Below are positions 53,353-61,001 of a stretch of 64,000 nucleotides of DNA, one piece after another. Under the pieces are notes generated by a model that searched no databases, was not told where the DNA came from, and saw only the letters and a list, made by a program, of their open reading frames with translations. The DNA is from Cloacibacterium caeni. GTDB lineage: Bacteria; Bacteroidota; Bacteroidia; Flavobacteriales; Weeksellaceae. Position numbers and translations under genes: made by a program. Position 1 is the first letter of the stretch. Every line of letters starts with the position of its first letter. Location: contig NZ_OU015321.1 of NCBI RefSeq assembly GCF_907163105.1, positions 2,123,001-2,187,000 of the forward strand, written 5' to 3'.

Positions 53353-53458
53353 GGAATTGCGCCCCGAGTTGAGTGGAGCTCTCCCGAGAAAATATTTTTT
53401 AAAGAATGTAAAAAATATTTTTTTCGGGAAGCGGGAACGGAACGAGGAATTTGGCGCC
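53353..53458 (-). repeat. GGCGCCAAATT element, copy A (minus orientation)
   Basis: Read on the minus strand the element runs from GGCGCCAAATTCC, through CCCGCTTCCCGA, an A/T hairpin (AAAAAATATTTTTT / AAAAAATATTTT) and GAGCTC, to CTCGGGGCGCAATTCC. The same order of blocks is found in the plus orientation at 57460-57580. It fills most of the gap between the flavoprotein and thioesterase genes. Confidence 0.7.
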
Positions 53459-53475
53459 ATAAAAAATAAAAATTT

Positions 53476-53976
53476 ATGATTTACTACCATAAACACGAAG
53501 TTCGCTGGAGCGATATAGATGCCAACAGACATTTAGCCAACTCTTCTTATGTGCAATATTGTGCGCAAACGAGAATGGCTTTTATGACGAAACACAAAAT
53601 GGGGGTTGCTCAACTCAACAGATGGGGAATTGGCCCTGTGATTTTGCACGAAAGATATTCGTTTTTCAAGGAAGTTTATGCTGACCAAGAAGTGATTGTT
53701 TCATTAGAAATTTCTGGAAGTTCTGAAGATGCAAGTATTTATCAGTTCACACACAAGTTCTATTTGCCAGACGGTACACATTGTGCAACTGCCGAAGCAA
53801 CGGGAGTTTGGATTGATATGATGCTAAGAAAAACCACTACTCCACCAGATGATATTTTGGTGGTGATGAATCAGTTTAAAACCGAAAACACTAAACTGCT
53901 TTCTAGAGAAGACATTAAAGCATTGCCTTTCCGTCCGGAAAATATAGATGCGAGTTTAATGGATTTAAATCGTTAA
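53476..53976 (+). CDS. Hotdog-fold acyl-thioesterase (YbgC/FatA-like)
   Basis: A 166-residue hotdog-fold enzyme. The N-terminal VRWSDIDANRHLANSSYVQY carries the Asp and Asn/His arrangement of 4-hydroxybenzoyl-CoA-type thioesterases, and ILHERYSFFKEVYADQEVIV follows. The C-terminal half has HKFYLPDGTHCATAEATGVW. It should cleave acyl-CoA or acyl-ACP; the chain preference cannot be told. A terminator is downstream. The start codon is fixed at 53476 because the region before it is the repeat element. Confidence 0.88.
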   Translation: MIYYHKHEVRWSDIDANRHLANSSYVQYCAQTRMAFMTKHKMGVAQLNRWGIGPVILHERYSFFKEVYADQEVIVSLEISGSSEDASIYQFTHKFYLPDGTHCATAEATGVWIDMMLRKTTTPPDDILVVMNQFKTENTKLLSREDIKALPFRPENIDASLMDLNR

Positions 53977-53988
53977 ATTTTAAAAATT

Positions 53989-54015
53989 AAGAGTCGAAAA
54001 TTTTGACTCTTTTTA
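53989..54015 (+). terminator. Intrinsic terminator after the thioesterase gene
   Basis: AAGAGTC and GACTCTT with an A4T4 loop, followed by a T run. Confidence 0.82.
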
Positions 54016-54027
54016 CGCTTTACAATT

Positions 54028-55080
54028 ATGTTAGAAGATCAAAAACCTCAATTAACACCAATTTCTGAATTAGGAGAATTTGGATTGATTAAACACCTTA
54101 CCGAAAATTTTCCTATTAAGAATTCTTCCACCGAATGTTCTATTGGTGATGACGCCGCAATCATCAATCCTGAAGGAAAAAAAGTAGTGATTACGTCTGA
54201 TGTTTTAGCAGAAGGAGTGCATTTTAATTTGGGCTATGTTCCATTGAAGCATTTGGGTTACAAAGCAGTTGTTGTAAATCTGAGCGACATTGCTGCAATG
54301 AACGCTGTTCCTACTCAGATTTTAGTTTCTATGGCGGTTTCTAACAGATTTCCTGTGGAAGCTCTTGATGAAATTTACGATGGAATTTACAGAGCTTGCG
54401 AAAAATACAATGTAGATTTAGTAGGTGGGGACACTACCAGTTCTACCTCTGGTTTAGTGATTACTATTACTGCTATTGGATTAGAAAATTCTGAAAATTT
54501 AGTTACCAGAAATGGTGCTAAAACCAATGATTTATTAGTAGTTACCGGAGATTTAGGTGGCGCTTATATGGGTTTACAAATTTTGGAAAGAGAACATACC
54601 GTTTATCTAACCAATCCAAATATGCAACCAGAAATGGAAGGCTATGATTATATTTTGGAACGTCAATTAAAACCTGAAGCAAGAACAGACATCAAGAAAA
54701 CGTTAGAAGAACTCGACATAAAACCAACTTCTATGATTGATGTTTCTGATGGTTTGGCTTCGGAAATCTTGCATCTTTCTGACCAAAGTAAAGTTGGTTT
54801 CAGATTGTATGAAGAAAAAATTCCTTTAGACACGCTTACCATTACTACTGCAGATGAATTTAACCTCAATCCTGCAATGTGTGCATTAAGCGGTGGCGAA
54901 GATTATGAATTATTGTTCACTATTTCTCCAAATGATTTTGAAAAACTGAGAAATCACCCAGATTTTACGGTGATTGGTCACGCTGTAGATTTGGGACAGG
55001 GTAATTTTATGGTTTTACGAGGAAGCAACGAATTGGCGCAAATTACCGCGCAAGGTTGGGATGCTTTTTTGAAAAAATAA
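54028..55080 (+). CDS. thiL: Thiamine-monophosphate kinase
   Basis: A 350-residue enzyme that makes thiamine diphosphate from the monophosphate and ATP. ThiL/PurM-type motifs: SELGEFGLIKHL, SIGDDAAI (metal Asp pair), TSDVLAEGVHF, AVVVNLSDIAAMNA, DLVGGDTTSSTSG, LVVTGDLGGAYMGL, and SMIDVSDGLASEI, LSGGEDYELLF in the C-terminal half. Full length for the family. It stands between the thioesterase terminator and a palindromic repeat, with no other thiamine gene beside it. Confidence 0.95.
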   Translation: MLEDQKPQLTPISELGEFGLIKHLTENFPIKNSSTECSIGDDAAIINPEGKKVVITSDVLAEGVHFNLGYVPLKHLGYKAVVVNLSDIAAMNAVPTQILVSMAVSNRFPVEALDEIYDGIYRACEKYNVDLVGGDTTSSTSGLVITITAIGLENSENLVTRNGAKTNDLLVVTGDLGGAYMGLQILEREHTVYLTNPNMQPEMEGYDYILERQLKPEARTDIKKTLEELDIKPTSMIDVSDGLASEILHLSDQSKVGFRLYEEKIPLDTLTITTADEFNLNPAMCALSGGEDYELLFTISPNDFEKLRNHPDFTVIGHAVDLGQGNFMVLRGSNELAQITAQGWDAFLKK

Positions 55081-55096
55081 ATTTCTAAGGAAAATC

Positions 55097-55164
55097 TCTC
55101 GCAGATTTTACGGATTAAGCAGATTATCAAATAATCATCTGCTAGATTTGCTAAATCTGCGAGA
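55097..55164. repeat. Palindromic extragenic element TCTCGCAGATTT
   Basis: Outer arms TCTCGCAGATTT (55097-55108) and AAATCTGCGAGA (55153-55164) are perfect inverted repeats; inner AGCAGATTAT and ATCATCTGCT pair imperfectly. It fills the gap between the convergent thiL and LpxH-like genes and may double as a terminator. Confidence 0.8.
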
Positions 55165-55170
55165 ATTAAT

Positions 55171-56022
55171 TTAAACTTTTTGAGTTGCAAATTCTGCAAA
55201 AACTTTTGGATGAATGAGTTCTTCCATATTGACTGAAATATCATTTTTCTCAATAATAGGTTTTTCAAAATCTTTTTCGTTAAAGAATTTTAAACTCCAT
55301 TCTCCATGATTGTATTCTAACCAAGAGAGATTCTCAATCCAGTCGCCTGAATTCAGGTAATGAACACTTCCTTTTTCGGTAGCCCAAATTTTATCTGCTG
55401 GTTGATGAATATGTCCGCAAATCACATAATCATAATGATTGTTGATGGCAATTTCAGTGGCTTTTTTCTCAAAATCACCAATGAATTTTACCGCTTTTTT
55501 CACCGAATTTTTTACTTTTTTAGAGAGCGAAACTTTTCCTTTCCCGAATTTTTCTAAAATCCAATTGATGGCTCTATTCACCAAAATCAACCAATCATAA
55601 CCCATTCCGCCCAATTTGGCAATAAATTTAGCTCCGCCAGAAGTAGTATGGTCAAAAACGTCTCCGTGAAAAATCCAATGTTTTTTTCCTTCAATTTCTA
55701 ATAAATATTTATCGGTAAGAAAAAGATTTCCCATCGATAAATCGGTGTATTTTCTTAAAAATTCATCGTGATTTCCGGTGATGTAAATCACTTGAGTTCC
55801 TTTTTTCATCATTTTGAAAAACTCACTCAAAACTGCCATGTGAGAATTGGGAAAATATCTTTTAGAAAAAGCCCAACCGTCAATTACATCACCATTGAGA
55901 ATTAACACTTTCGGAGAAACACTTTTGAGATACGCCACCAATTCTTTGGCATGACAACCATAAGTCCCCAAATGAATGTCTGATAAAACAACTACTTCTA
56001 CTTCGCGTTTTTGTTTTGCCAT
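55171..56022 (-). CDS. LpxH-like UDP-2,3-diacylglucosamine diphosphatase (metallophosphoesterase)
   Basis: A 283-residue calcineurin-like phosphoesterase. The metal-binding motifs are in order: VVLSDIHLGT, LILNGDVIDGW, YITGNHDEFLR, IFHGDVFDHTTSG and ICGHIHQPADK. A central basic helix (KVSLSKKVKNSVKKAVKF) suggests binding to the membrane face. In Bacteroidota this family is annotated as UDP-2,3-diacylglucosamine diphosphatase, giving lipid X in lipid A synthesis; other phosphodiesters are possible. The last residues (HPKVFAEFATQKV) may be a regulatory tail. Confidence 0.85.
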   Translation of the reverse strand: MAKQKREVEVVVLSDIHLGTYGCHAKELVAYLKSVSPKVLILNGDVIDGWAFSKRYFPNSHMAVLSEFFKMMKKGTQVIYITGNHDEFLRKYTDLSMGNLFLTDKYLLEIEGKKHWIFHGDVFDHTTSGGAKFIAKLGGMGYDWLILVNRAINWILEKFGKGKVSLSKKVKNSVKKAVKFIGDFEKKATEIAINNHYDYVICGHIHQPADKIWATEKGSVHYLNSGDWIENLSWLEYNHGEWSLKFFNEKDFEKPIIEKNDISVNMEELIHPKVFAEFATQKV

Positions 56023-56083
56023 AAATAGTTTTTGTAAAATTAGGCTAGAAGTGTTAATTAGTGATTAACAGAGTTTTAAATTT

Positions 56084-56116
56084 AATCCTTCAAGGATTTA
56101 GAATCCTTGAAGGATT
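56084..56116. repeat. Direct/inverted AATCCTTxAAGGATT double palindrome
   Basis: AATCCTTCAAGGATT (56084-56098) and AATCCTTGAAGGATT (56102-56116) are each palindromic and also pair with each other around TAG. It lies between pepT and the LpxH-like gene; no T tract follows on the minus strand, so it is not a classical terminator. Confidence 0.75.
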
Positions 56117-56124
56117 GTGTTTAT

Positions 56125-57375
56125 TTATTTCTTCGCTTTCGCGATATTCACAATTACTTTCACGGCTTTTTCCATAGACTCTAGCACCACATATTCATAC
56201 GGTCCGTGGAAATTTTCTCCCCCTGCAAAAATATTTGGGCAAGGCAATCCCATGTAAGACAATTGTGCACCATCAGTTCCACCTCTAATTGCTTTAATTT
56301 TCGGTTCTATGTTGGCGTCTTTCATCGCTTGTTCTGCAATTTCTACTATGTGCATTTTGCCTTCAAATTGCTGTTTCATGTTGCGGTACTGCTCTTTAAT
56401 TTCTATTTCGGCAGTATTTTCACCGTGTTTTGCATTAAATTCTGCTACTTTTTCGGTGATGAATTTTTTACGATTTTCAAATTTAACAGCATCGTGGTCT
56501 CTAATAATGTATTGCAATTTAGCTTCAGAAACATCACCTTTAATTTCCATTAAATGATAAAAACCTTCAAAACCTTTGGTTGTAGCTGGTGTTTCATTAG
56601 CAGGTAACATCTGTGCAAATTCCACTGCGAGAAGTCCTGCATTTTTCATTTGACCAAAAGCATAACCAGGGTGAACAGAAAGTCCGTTAATTTTCACCAC
56701 TGCTCCTGCTGCATTGAAATTTTCGTATTCTAATTCTCCCACTTCACTTCCGTCCATTGTATACGCATATTCTGCCCCAAATCTCGCCACATTAAACTTA
56801 TGAGCTCCTCTTCCAATTTCTTCGTCTGGTGTAAAACCAATCGCAATTCTTCCGTGTTTAATTTCTGGATGCGCCAAAAGATATTCTGCAGCGGTTACAA
56901 TTTCTGCAACTCCCGCTTTGTCATCAGCTCCAAGAAGCGAAGTTCCGTCTGTAGTAATCAAAGTTTTTCCTACATATTTTTTCAGACTTGGGAATTTTTC
57001 AGAAGAAAGGGTGAACCCCGTTTCTTGGTTGAGCAACAAATCTCCACCGTTGTAATCTTCCCAAATTTGTGGATTTACATCTTTCCCGTTAAAATCTGGT
57101 GAAGTATCATAATGTGCAATAAAACCTACAGTTGGCTCATTTTCAGAAATATTAGAAGGAACATACGCCATGATGTAACCATTTTCGTCCATAGAAACAT
57201 CAGAAAGTCCTAAATCTTGCAATTCTTGGAAGATGTATTTCGCTATGTCCCATTGCTGTGGAGAAGAAGGCGTAGTTTCGCTTTCTGCATCACTGGTTGA
57301 ATATATTTTTACATAAGTAAGAAAACGGTTCAGAAGACGCATTTTCCATTCGTGATTGAATTCTATTGTCTGCAT
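56125..57375 (-). CDS. pepT: Peptidase T (aminotripeptidase)
   Basis: A 416-residue M20-family zinc peptidase that removes the N-terminal residue of tripeptides in the cytoplasm. Metal and catalytic residues are in GFIAHYDTSPDF, LLGADDKAGVAEI, FTPDEEIGRG and YTMDGSEVGELEYENFNAA; the C-terminal IRGGTDGAQLS and NFHGPYEYVV hold the last His ligand. Length equals that of known PepT (about 408-410). The start is MQTIEFNHEW (57375); a -7 box lies 20 bases before it. Confidence 0.95.
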   Translation of the reverse strand: MQTIEFNHEWKMRLLNRFLTYVKIYSTSDAESETTPSSPQQWDIAKYIFQELQDLGLSDVSMDENGYIMAYVPSNISENEPTVGFIAHYDTSPDFNGKDVNPQIWEDYNGGDLLLNQETGFTLSSEKFPSLKKYVGKTLITTDGTSLLGADDKAGVAEIVTAAEYLLAHPEIKHGRIAIGFTPDEEIGRGAHKFNVARFGAEYAYTMDGSEVGELEYENFNAAGAVVKINGLSVHPGYAFGQMKNAGLLAVEFAQMLPANETPATTKGFEGFYHLMEIKGDVSEAKLQYIIRDHDAVKFENRKKFITEKVAEFNAKHGENTAEIEIKEQYRNMKQQFEGKMHIVEIAEQAMKDANIEPKIKAIRGGTDGAQLSYMGLPCPNIFAGGENFHGPYEYVVLESMEKAVKVIVNIAKAKK

Positions 57376-57395
57376 TTCTTTATTTTTATTTCTCA

Positions 57396-57403
57396 CAAAT
57401 TTA
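57396..57403 (-). promoter_or_regulatory. -7 box of pepT
   Basis: Minus-strand TAaaTTTG (plus CAAATTTA), 20 bases before the chosen ATG; this supports the shorter reading of pepT. Confidence 0.5.
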
Positions 57404-57459
57404 CAGATTTTTGACGGGATGATGGATGTTAGATGATGGATGTTTCTTAAAAAATATTT

Positions 57460-57580
57460 GGCGCCAAATTCCAGCTTTCGCTACTCGCTTTTTTTCTAAA
57501 AATTCATCTTCTAAGCCATCTTTTCAAAATTTTTAGAAAAAAGAGCTCAAACACGCCGCTCAATCTGGGGCGCAGTTTGG
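57460..57580 (+). repeat. GGCGCCAAATT element, copy B (plus orientation)
   Basis: GGCGCCAAATTCC, a CGCTACTCGCTT block, a perfect 15-bp A/T hairpin (TTTTTTCTAAAAATT / AATTTTTAGAAAAAA), GAGCTCAAAC, CGCTCAATCTGGGGCGCAGTTTGG. It shares the outer blocks and order with copy A at 53353-53458, but the hairpin core differs. It occupies the 302-base gap between pepT and the HMG-CoA lyase gene, which otherwise holds only AT-rich DNA. Confidence 0.75.
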
Positions 57581-57677
57581 TGCACAGAATCAAGGGTTTT
57601 CATAAAATTGACTTTCCTTTTTCTTTTGGTCAAAAAAATCGTATTTTTAGGCAAGAAATAAAATCTAAAAATTAGAA

Positions 57678-58523
57678 ATGTTTTTAACTGAATGTCCACG
57701 AGACGCCATGCAAGGTTGGGGAGAATTTATTCCCACTCAAAAAAAGATTGATTACATTAATGCATTGATGGAAGTAGGCTTTGATGTACTCGATTGTGGA
57801 AGTTTCGTGTCGCCTAAAGCCATTCCTCAAATGGCAGATACTAAAGACGTAATCCCCGAAATTCAGAAAAAAAATAACACCAAAATTTCTGTCATCGTAG
57901 CCAATCTTTCTGGCGCAGAACGTGCCTTGAAGCATGAAAACGTTGATATTTTAGGCTTTCCTTTTTCTATTTCTGAAACTTTTCAGTACAGAAACACCAA
58001 TAAAAACCAAGAAGAAGCGTATGAAGAAATTGTTAAAATTTGGGAGTTGGTACAATCCGAAAATAGAGAATTGAACCTTTATTTTTCTATGGCTTTCGGA
58101 AATCCTTATGGCGAAATCTGGAAATGGCAAGATGTAGAATTTTGGGCGAAAAGATTTGCGGAAATTGGCATCAAAAATATATTGCTTTCAGATACTACGG
58201 GAACAGGAAATGTAGAGCGGATTTCGCAATTGTTTGAAAAAATTCCTGCGCAGTTTCCTGATATTCATTTTGGAGCGCATTTTCATAATAAATACGAAGA
58301 TTCTTACGTAAAACTGAAAGCGGCTTACGATAAAGGTTGCAGAAGATTTGACTCTGCAATTAAAGGAATTGGCGGTTGTCCTTATGCAAAAGATGATTTG
58401 GTAGGAAATATGCCAACGGAACAAGTCATAAATTTTATGGCATCTGAAAAAATAGACCACAAACTGAACCTTCTTAATTTTGAAGCAGCTTGGAATAGAG
58501 CAAAAGATATTTTTAAGTTTTAA
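57678..58523 (+). CDS. mvaB: Hydroxymethylglutaryl-CoA lyase
   Basis: A 281-residue TIM-barrel enzyme that splits HMG-CoA into acetyl-CoA and acetoacetate, the last step of leucine breakdown. Seen: TECPRDAMQGW (metal Asp, substrate Arg), VGFDVLDCGSFVSPKAIPQM, LLSDTTGTGNVERI, HFGAHFHNKYEDS with two metal His, and GIGGCPYAKDDLVGNMPTE, which holds the catalytic Cys. Slightly shorter than the 298-residue mature human enzyme. No other leucine-catabolic gene is near. Confidence 0.93.
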   Translation: MFLTECPRDAMQGWGEFIPTQKKIDYINALMEVGFDVLDCGSFVSPKAIPQMADTKDVIPEIQKKNNTKISVIVANLSGAERALKHENVDILGFPFSISETFQYRNTNKNQEEAYEEIVKIWELVQSENRELNLYFSMAFGNPYGEIWKWQDVEFWAKRFAEIGIKNILLSDTTGTGNVERISQLFEKIPAQFPDIHFGAHFHNKYEDSYVKLKAAYDKGCRRFDSAIKGIGGCPYAKDDLVGNMPTEQVINFMASEKIDHKLNLLNFEAAWNRAKDIFKF

Positions 58524-58533
58524 ATAAAATATA

Positions 58534-58752
58534 ATGATAGAAACCTTTGAAGAAAGTCCAGTTTTAGCAAGTTTAGGCTTAGTTACTTTCATCATTGTTA
58601 TCTTCTCTGTGTTTGTAATTCCAGTGATGGTAATAATATCAACCTATAATTTCTTCAAAAAAAGAGGCAATAAAACACTGTCAATATTAATTCCAAGTTT
58701 GCTGCTATTAATACACATTTTCTTAATTTCATATATAATATTCTTTCAATGA
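58534..58752 (+). CDS. Small two-helix membrane protein
   Basis: A 72-residue protein with two hydrophobic segments (about 14-36 and 48-70) and a KKRGNK loop between them. It follows the HMG-CoA lyase gene by 10 bases and its TGA overlaps the ATG of the broken rhodanese copy (ATGA). I do not recognise it. The clean hydrophobic pattern and spacing make it a plausible small membrane protein; no function is implied. Confidence 0.55.
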   Translation: MIETFEESPVLASLGLVTFIIVIFSVFVIPVMVIISTYNFFKKRGNKTLSILIPSLLLLIHIFLISYIIFFQ

Positions 58753-58805
58753 AACCCATCATCACCGCAACTGAACTTCAAGAAATTTTCAATTAAGAAA
58801 AATTG
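58749..58805 (+). pseudogene. Broken copy of the 5' end of the downstream rhodanese gene
   Basis: From the ATG at 58749 the codons give MKPIITATELQEIFN and then TAA; reading through the stop continues EKL. The real rhodanese, 194 bases downstream, begins MKPIITATELSEIFHQENL. The first 30 bases of the two copies differ at one position. The stop arises where the intact gene has CAA (Gln), so this is a 5' fragment duplication with a nonsense change. It shares no similarity upstream of the CA before the ATG. Confidence 0.85.
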
Positions 58806-58942
58806 TCTTTAAATTTAACTGCTCACAGATTGCACTGATAAACACTTCGCTTTGCGAAGCATTTTAATGCCTTTGCTGAGTGAAACGACTTAAAATTTAA
58901 AGAAATAAATAAAAATCTTTGCGTTTAAAAAAAATATACACA

Positions 58943-59818
58943 ATGAAACCCATCATCACCGCAACCGAACTTTCAGAAATTTTCCATCAAGAAAACTTAG
59001 TAATTCTTGATGCGAGAACGGGAAAAGAAGCTCGTGAAAATTATCTACAAAATCACATTAAAAGTGCTAGGTTTATCGACCTTGACAAAGATTTAGCAGA
59101 AATTGGCGAAGATGCAGCTTTCGGAGGAAGACATCCTTTGCCAAAGATTTCAAAATTTGCAGAGACTCTGCAAAATTTAGGAATTTCAGAGGATTCTCAC
59201 ATTGTGGTTTATGACACTTCCAATGGCGCAAATGCAGCGGCTCGTTGTTGGTGGATGTTAAAATCTTTTGGAATTGAAAAAGTTCAGGTTTTGAATGGTG
59301 GATTTCAAACGGCAGAAAAGACAGGGATTCCTTTAAAATCTGGAGAAGAAATTTTTGAAAAAACATCATTTATCTTGAAAGAAAATTGGAGTTGGCCAAC
59401 CTCAACTTTAGAAGAGGTAGAAAAAGAAATTACCGAAAATTCTGCTACCGTCATAGATGTAAGAGATGCTTACAGATACCGTGGTGAAAGCGAACCAATA
59501 GATTTAGTAGCAGGACATATTCCTGGTGCGATTAACATTCCTTTTTCTGAAAATTTAGATGAAAATGGCGAATTTCTTTCTCCTGAAATTTTAAAAGAAA
59601 AATATCAAAAAATATTAGCAGATGTTTCGACTCCGCTCAACATGACAAAAAAACTCATTATTCATTGTGGTTCTGGAGTTACTGCTTGTCATACGATTTT
59701 GGCTTTAGACTATGCTGGTTTCGTCACACTGAGCGGAGCCGAAGTGCCGAATTTATATGTTGGATCTTGGAGCGAATGGAGCCGAAGAGAAGGGAAAGAA
59801 ATTGCGACTGAAATTTAG
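58943..59818 (+). CDS. Sulfurtransferase (thiosulfate/3-mercaptopyruvate type, two rhodanese domains)
   Basis: A 291-residue protein with two rhodanese domains. The N-terminal inactive one has VILDARTGKEARENY and HIKSARFIDL; the C-terminal active one has VIDVRDAYRYRGESEP, AGHIPGAINIPF and the active-site loop HCGSGVTACH, Cys near residue 246. The loop CGSGVT points to 3-mercaptopyruvate sulfurtransferase (SseA-type) over thiosulfate sulfurtransferase. The start is ATG 58943; the TTG upstream at 58919 is unlikely. Its 5' end has been partly duplicated at 58749. Confidence 0.9.
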   Translation: MKPIITATELSEIFHQENLVILDARTGKEARENYLQNHIKSARFIDLDKDLAEIGEDAAFGGRHPLPKISKFAETLQNLGISEDSHIVVYDTSNGANAAARCWWMLKSFGIEKVQVLNGGFQTAEKTGIPLKSGEEIFEKTSFILKENWSWPTSTLEEVEKEITENSATVIDVRDAYRYRGESEPIDLVAGHIPGAINIPFSENLDENGEFLSPEILKEKYQKILADVSTPLNMTKKLIIHCGSGVTACHTILALDYAGFVTLSGAEVPNLYVGSWSEWSRREGKEIATEI

Positions 59819-59842
59819 CGTTCGCATCTGTGAGATTTATAT

Positions 59843-59874
59843 AAAAAACGCGCTGAAAAATTTCAGCGCGTTTA
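59843..59874. terminator. Bidirectional terminator between rhodanese and SufT-like genes
   Basis: AAACGCGCTGAAA and TTTCAGCGCGTTT form a 13-bp perfect stem. On the minus strand it is followed by T6; on the plus strand by TTTAATATTTT. Confidence 0.9.
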
Positions 59875-59923
59875 ATATTTTATCAACGGATTACTTTATT
59901 ATTTTATTCCTTCTAATGACGGT

Positions 59924-60253
59924 TTAAAATAAAATTCCTAATTCAAATTTTGCTTCTTCGCTCATCATATCTTTGTTCCAACTTGGCTCAAAAGTCAATT
60001 CTAAATCTACAGATTTTACATTTTCTACAGCTGCTACTTTTTCTTTTACTTCTTGAGGTAGAGATTCTGCTACAGGACAATTCGGTGTAGTAAGAGTCAT
60101 CACCACTTTTACATCTCCATCTTCAGAAATTTGCACATCATAAACCAATCCCAATTCGTAGATATCTACAGGAATTTCTGGATCGAAAACGGTTTTTAAG
60201 GCTTTAATGATATTTTCACCTATATCTGCAATTTGTTCGTCTGTATATTTCAT
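59924..60253 (-). CDS. SufT-like iron-sulphur assembly factor (MIP18/DUF59 family)
   Basis: A 109-residue protein of the MIP18/DUF59 family. Hallmarks: KALKTVFDPEIPVDIYELGL (with the conserved DPE), VYDVQISEDGDVKVVMTLTT, and the Cys motif TTPNCPVAESLP. SufT-type proteins help deliver or mature Fe-S clusters. It lies in the same direction as sufB-C-D but after two genes not usually connected with that operon, so it may be the end of the same transcript. Confidence 0.88.
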   Translation of the reverse strand: MKYTDEQIADIGENIIKALKTVFDPEIPVDIYELGLVYDVQISEDGDVKVVMTLTTPNCPVAESLPQEVKEKVAAVENVKSVDLELTFEPSWNKDMMSEEAKFELGILF

Positions 60254-60274
60254 AATTCTTAATACATTTGAGAT

Positions 60275-60973
60275 TTAATCTTCTCTTCTTTCTAATAAAT
60301 CTTCTTGTCTCATTTTGCGAAAGATATTGGCCAAAGTTAAGACATCTTTTTCGCAATATTTTACAATTCTCGGCAAGTCTTTTTCTATATAATAGATAGA
60401 CGAGACCAAAGAACCATCTATATCATCTTTGGGAGTAGGAACGCCAAAAATATGCGCCATTAATTCCAAAGAAATAAAGCTTTTCCAATCACCAAATTTC
60501 CACAATTCCATCGTATCAAGATGCGGGATTTCCCAAGGTTTTTTTCCAAACATCTGGAACGGAATTGGCGGTTGCATTCCATTGATGAGAAATCTTCTAG
60601 CAATCCAAGGAAAATCAAATTCTTTTCCGTTGTGTGCACACAAAATTACGTTTTGCAACTTCGGGCGATTGAAAATTTCTCCAAATTCTTTTAATAATTC
60701 TTCTTCATGGTCTCCTGCAAAACTTCTGATGAGAATTTTATTGTTTTTATCATAAATCCCAATAGAAATGCAAATAATTTTACCAAATTCTGCCATTATT
60801 CCAGCTCTATCTCTGTAAAAATCAGCAGCAGAAATATCTTCTTCTCTTTGTCTTGCAGTTTTTTTGTCCCAAAGTTTTTGTTCGGTTTCAGAAAGCTCTG
60901 CAAAATTACTTACTTGCGGAACGGTTTCTATATCCAGAAAAAGCACTTTTTCTATCGGAATATTTTTTATCAT
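60275..60973 (-). CDS. Predicted 3'-5' exonuclease, DnaQ-like (DNA_pol_B_exo2 family)
   Basis: A 232-residue RNase-H-fold exonuclease. The DEDD acidic residues are in VLFLDIETVP, CAHNGKEFDFPWIARR and HLDTMELW, with KYCEKDVLTLANIF as the last motif. It is a single-domain enzyme without polymerase. Family members are assumed to work in DNA repair, but the substrate is not known. It starts 28 bases after the stop of the HExxH protein gene, in the same run as the suf genes. Confidence 0.85.
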   Translation of the reverse strand: MIKNIPIEKVLFLDIETVPQVSNFAELSETEQKLWDKKTARQREEDISAADFYRDRAGIMAEFGKIICISIGIYDKNNKILIRSFAGDHEEELLKEFGEIFNRPKLQNVILCAHNGKEFDFPWIARRFLINGMQPPIPFQMFGKKPWEIPHLDTMELWKFGDWKSFISLELMAHIFGVPTPKDDIDGSLVSSIYYIEKDLPRIVKYCEKDVLTLANIFRKMRQEDLLERRED

Positions 60974-61001
60974 TTTGGTTGGTTTTAGTTTTTTTTAAAA
61001 A

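Noticed and set aside
53211-53532. Minus-strand frames over the gap before the flavoprotein gene, including its own long N-terminal extension
   Set aside because: They are made of palindromic repeats, and the FAD-binding motif directly follows the ATG at 53210.
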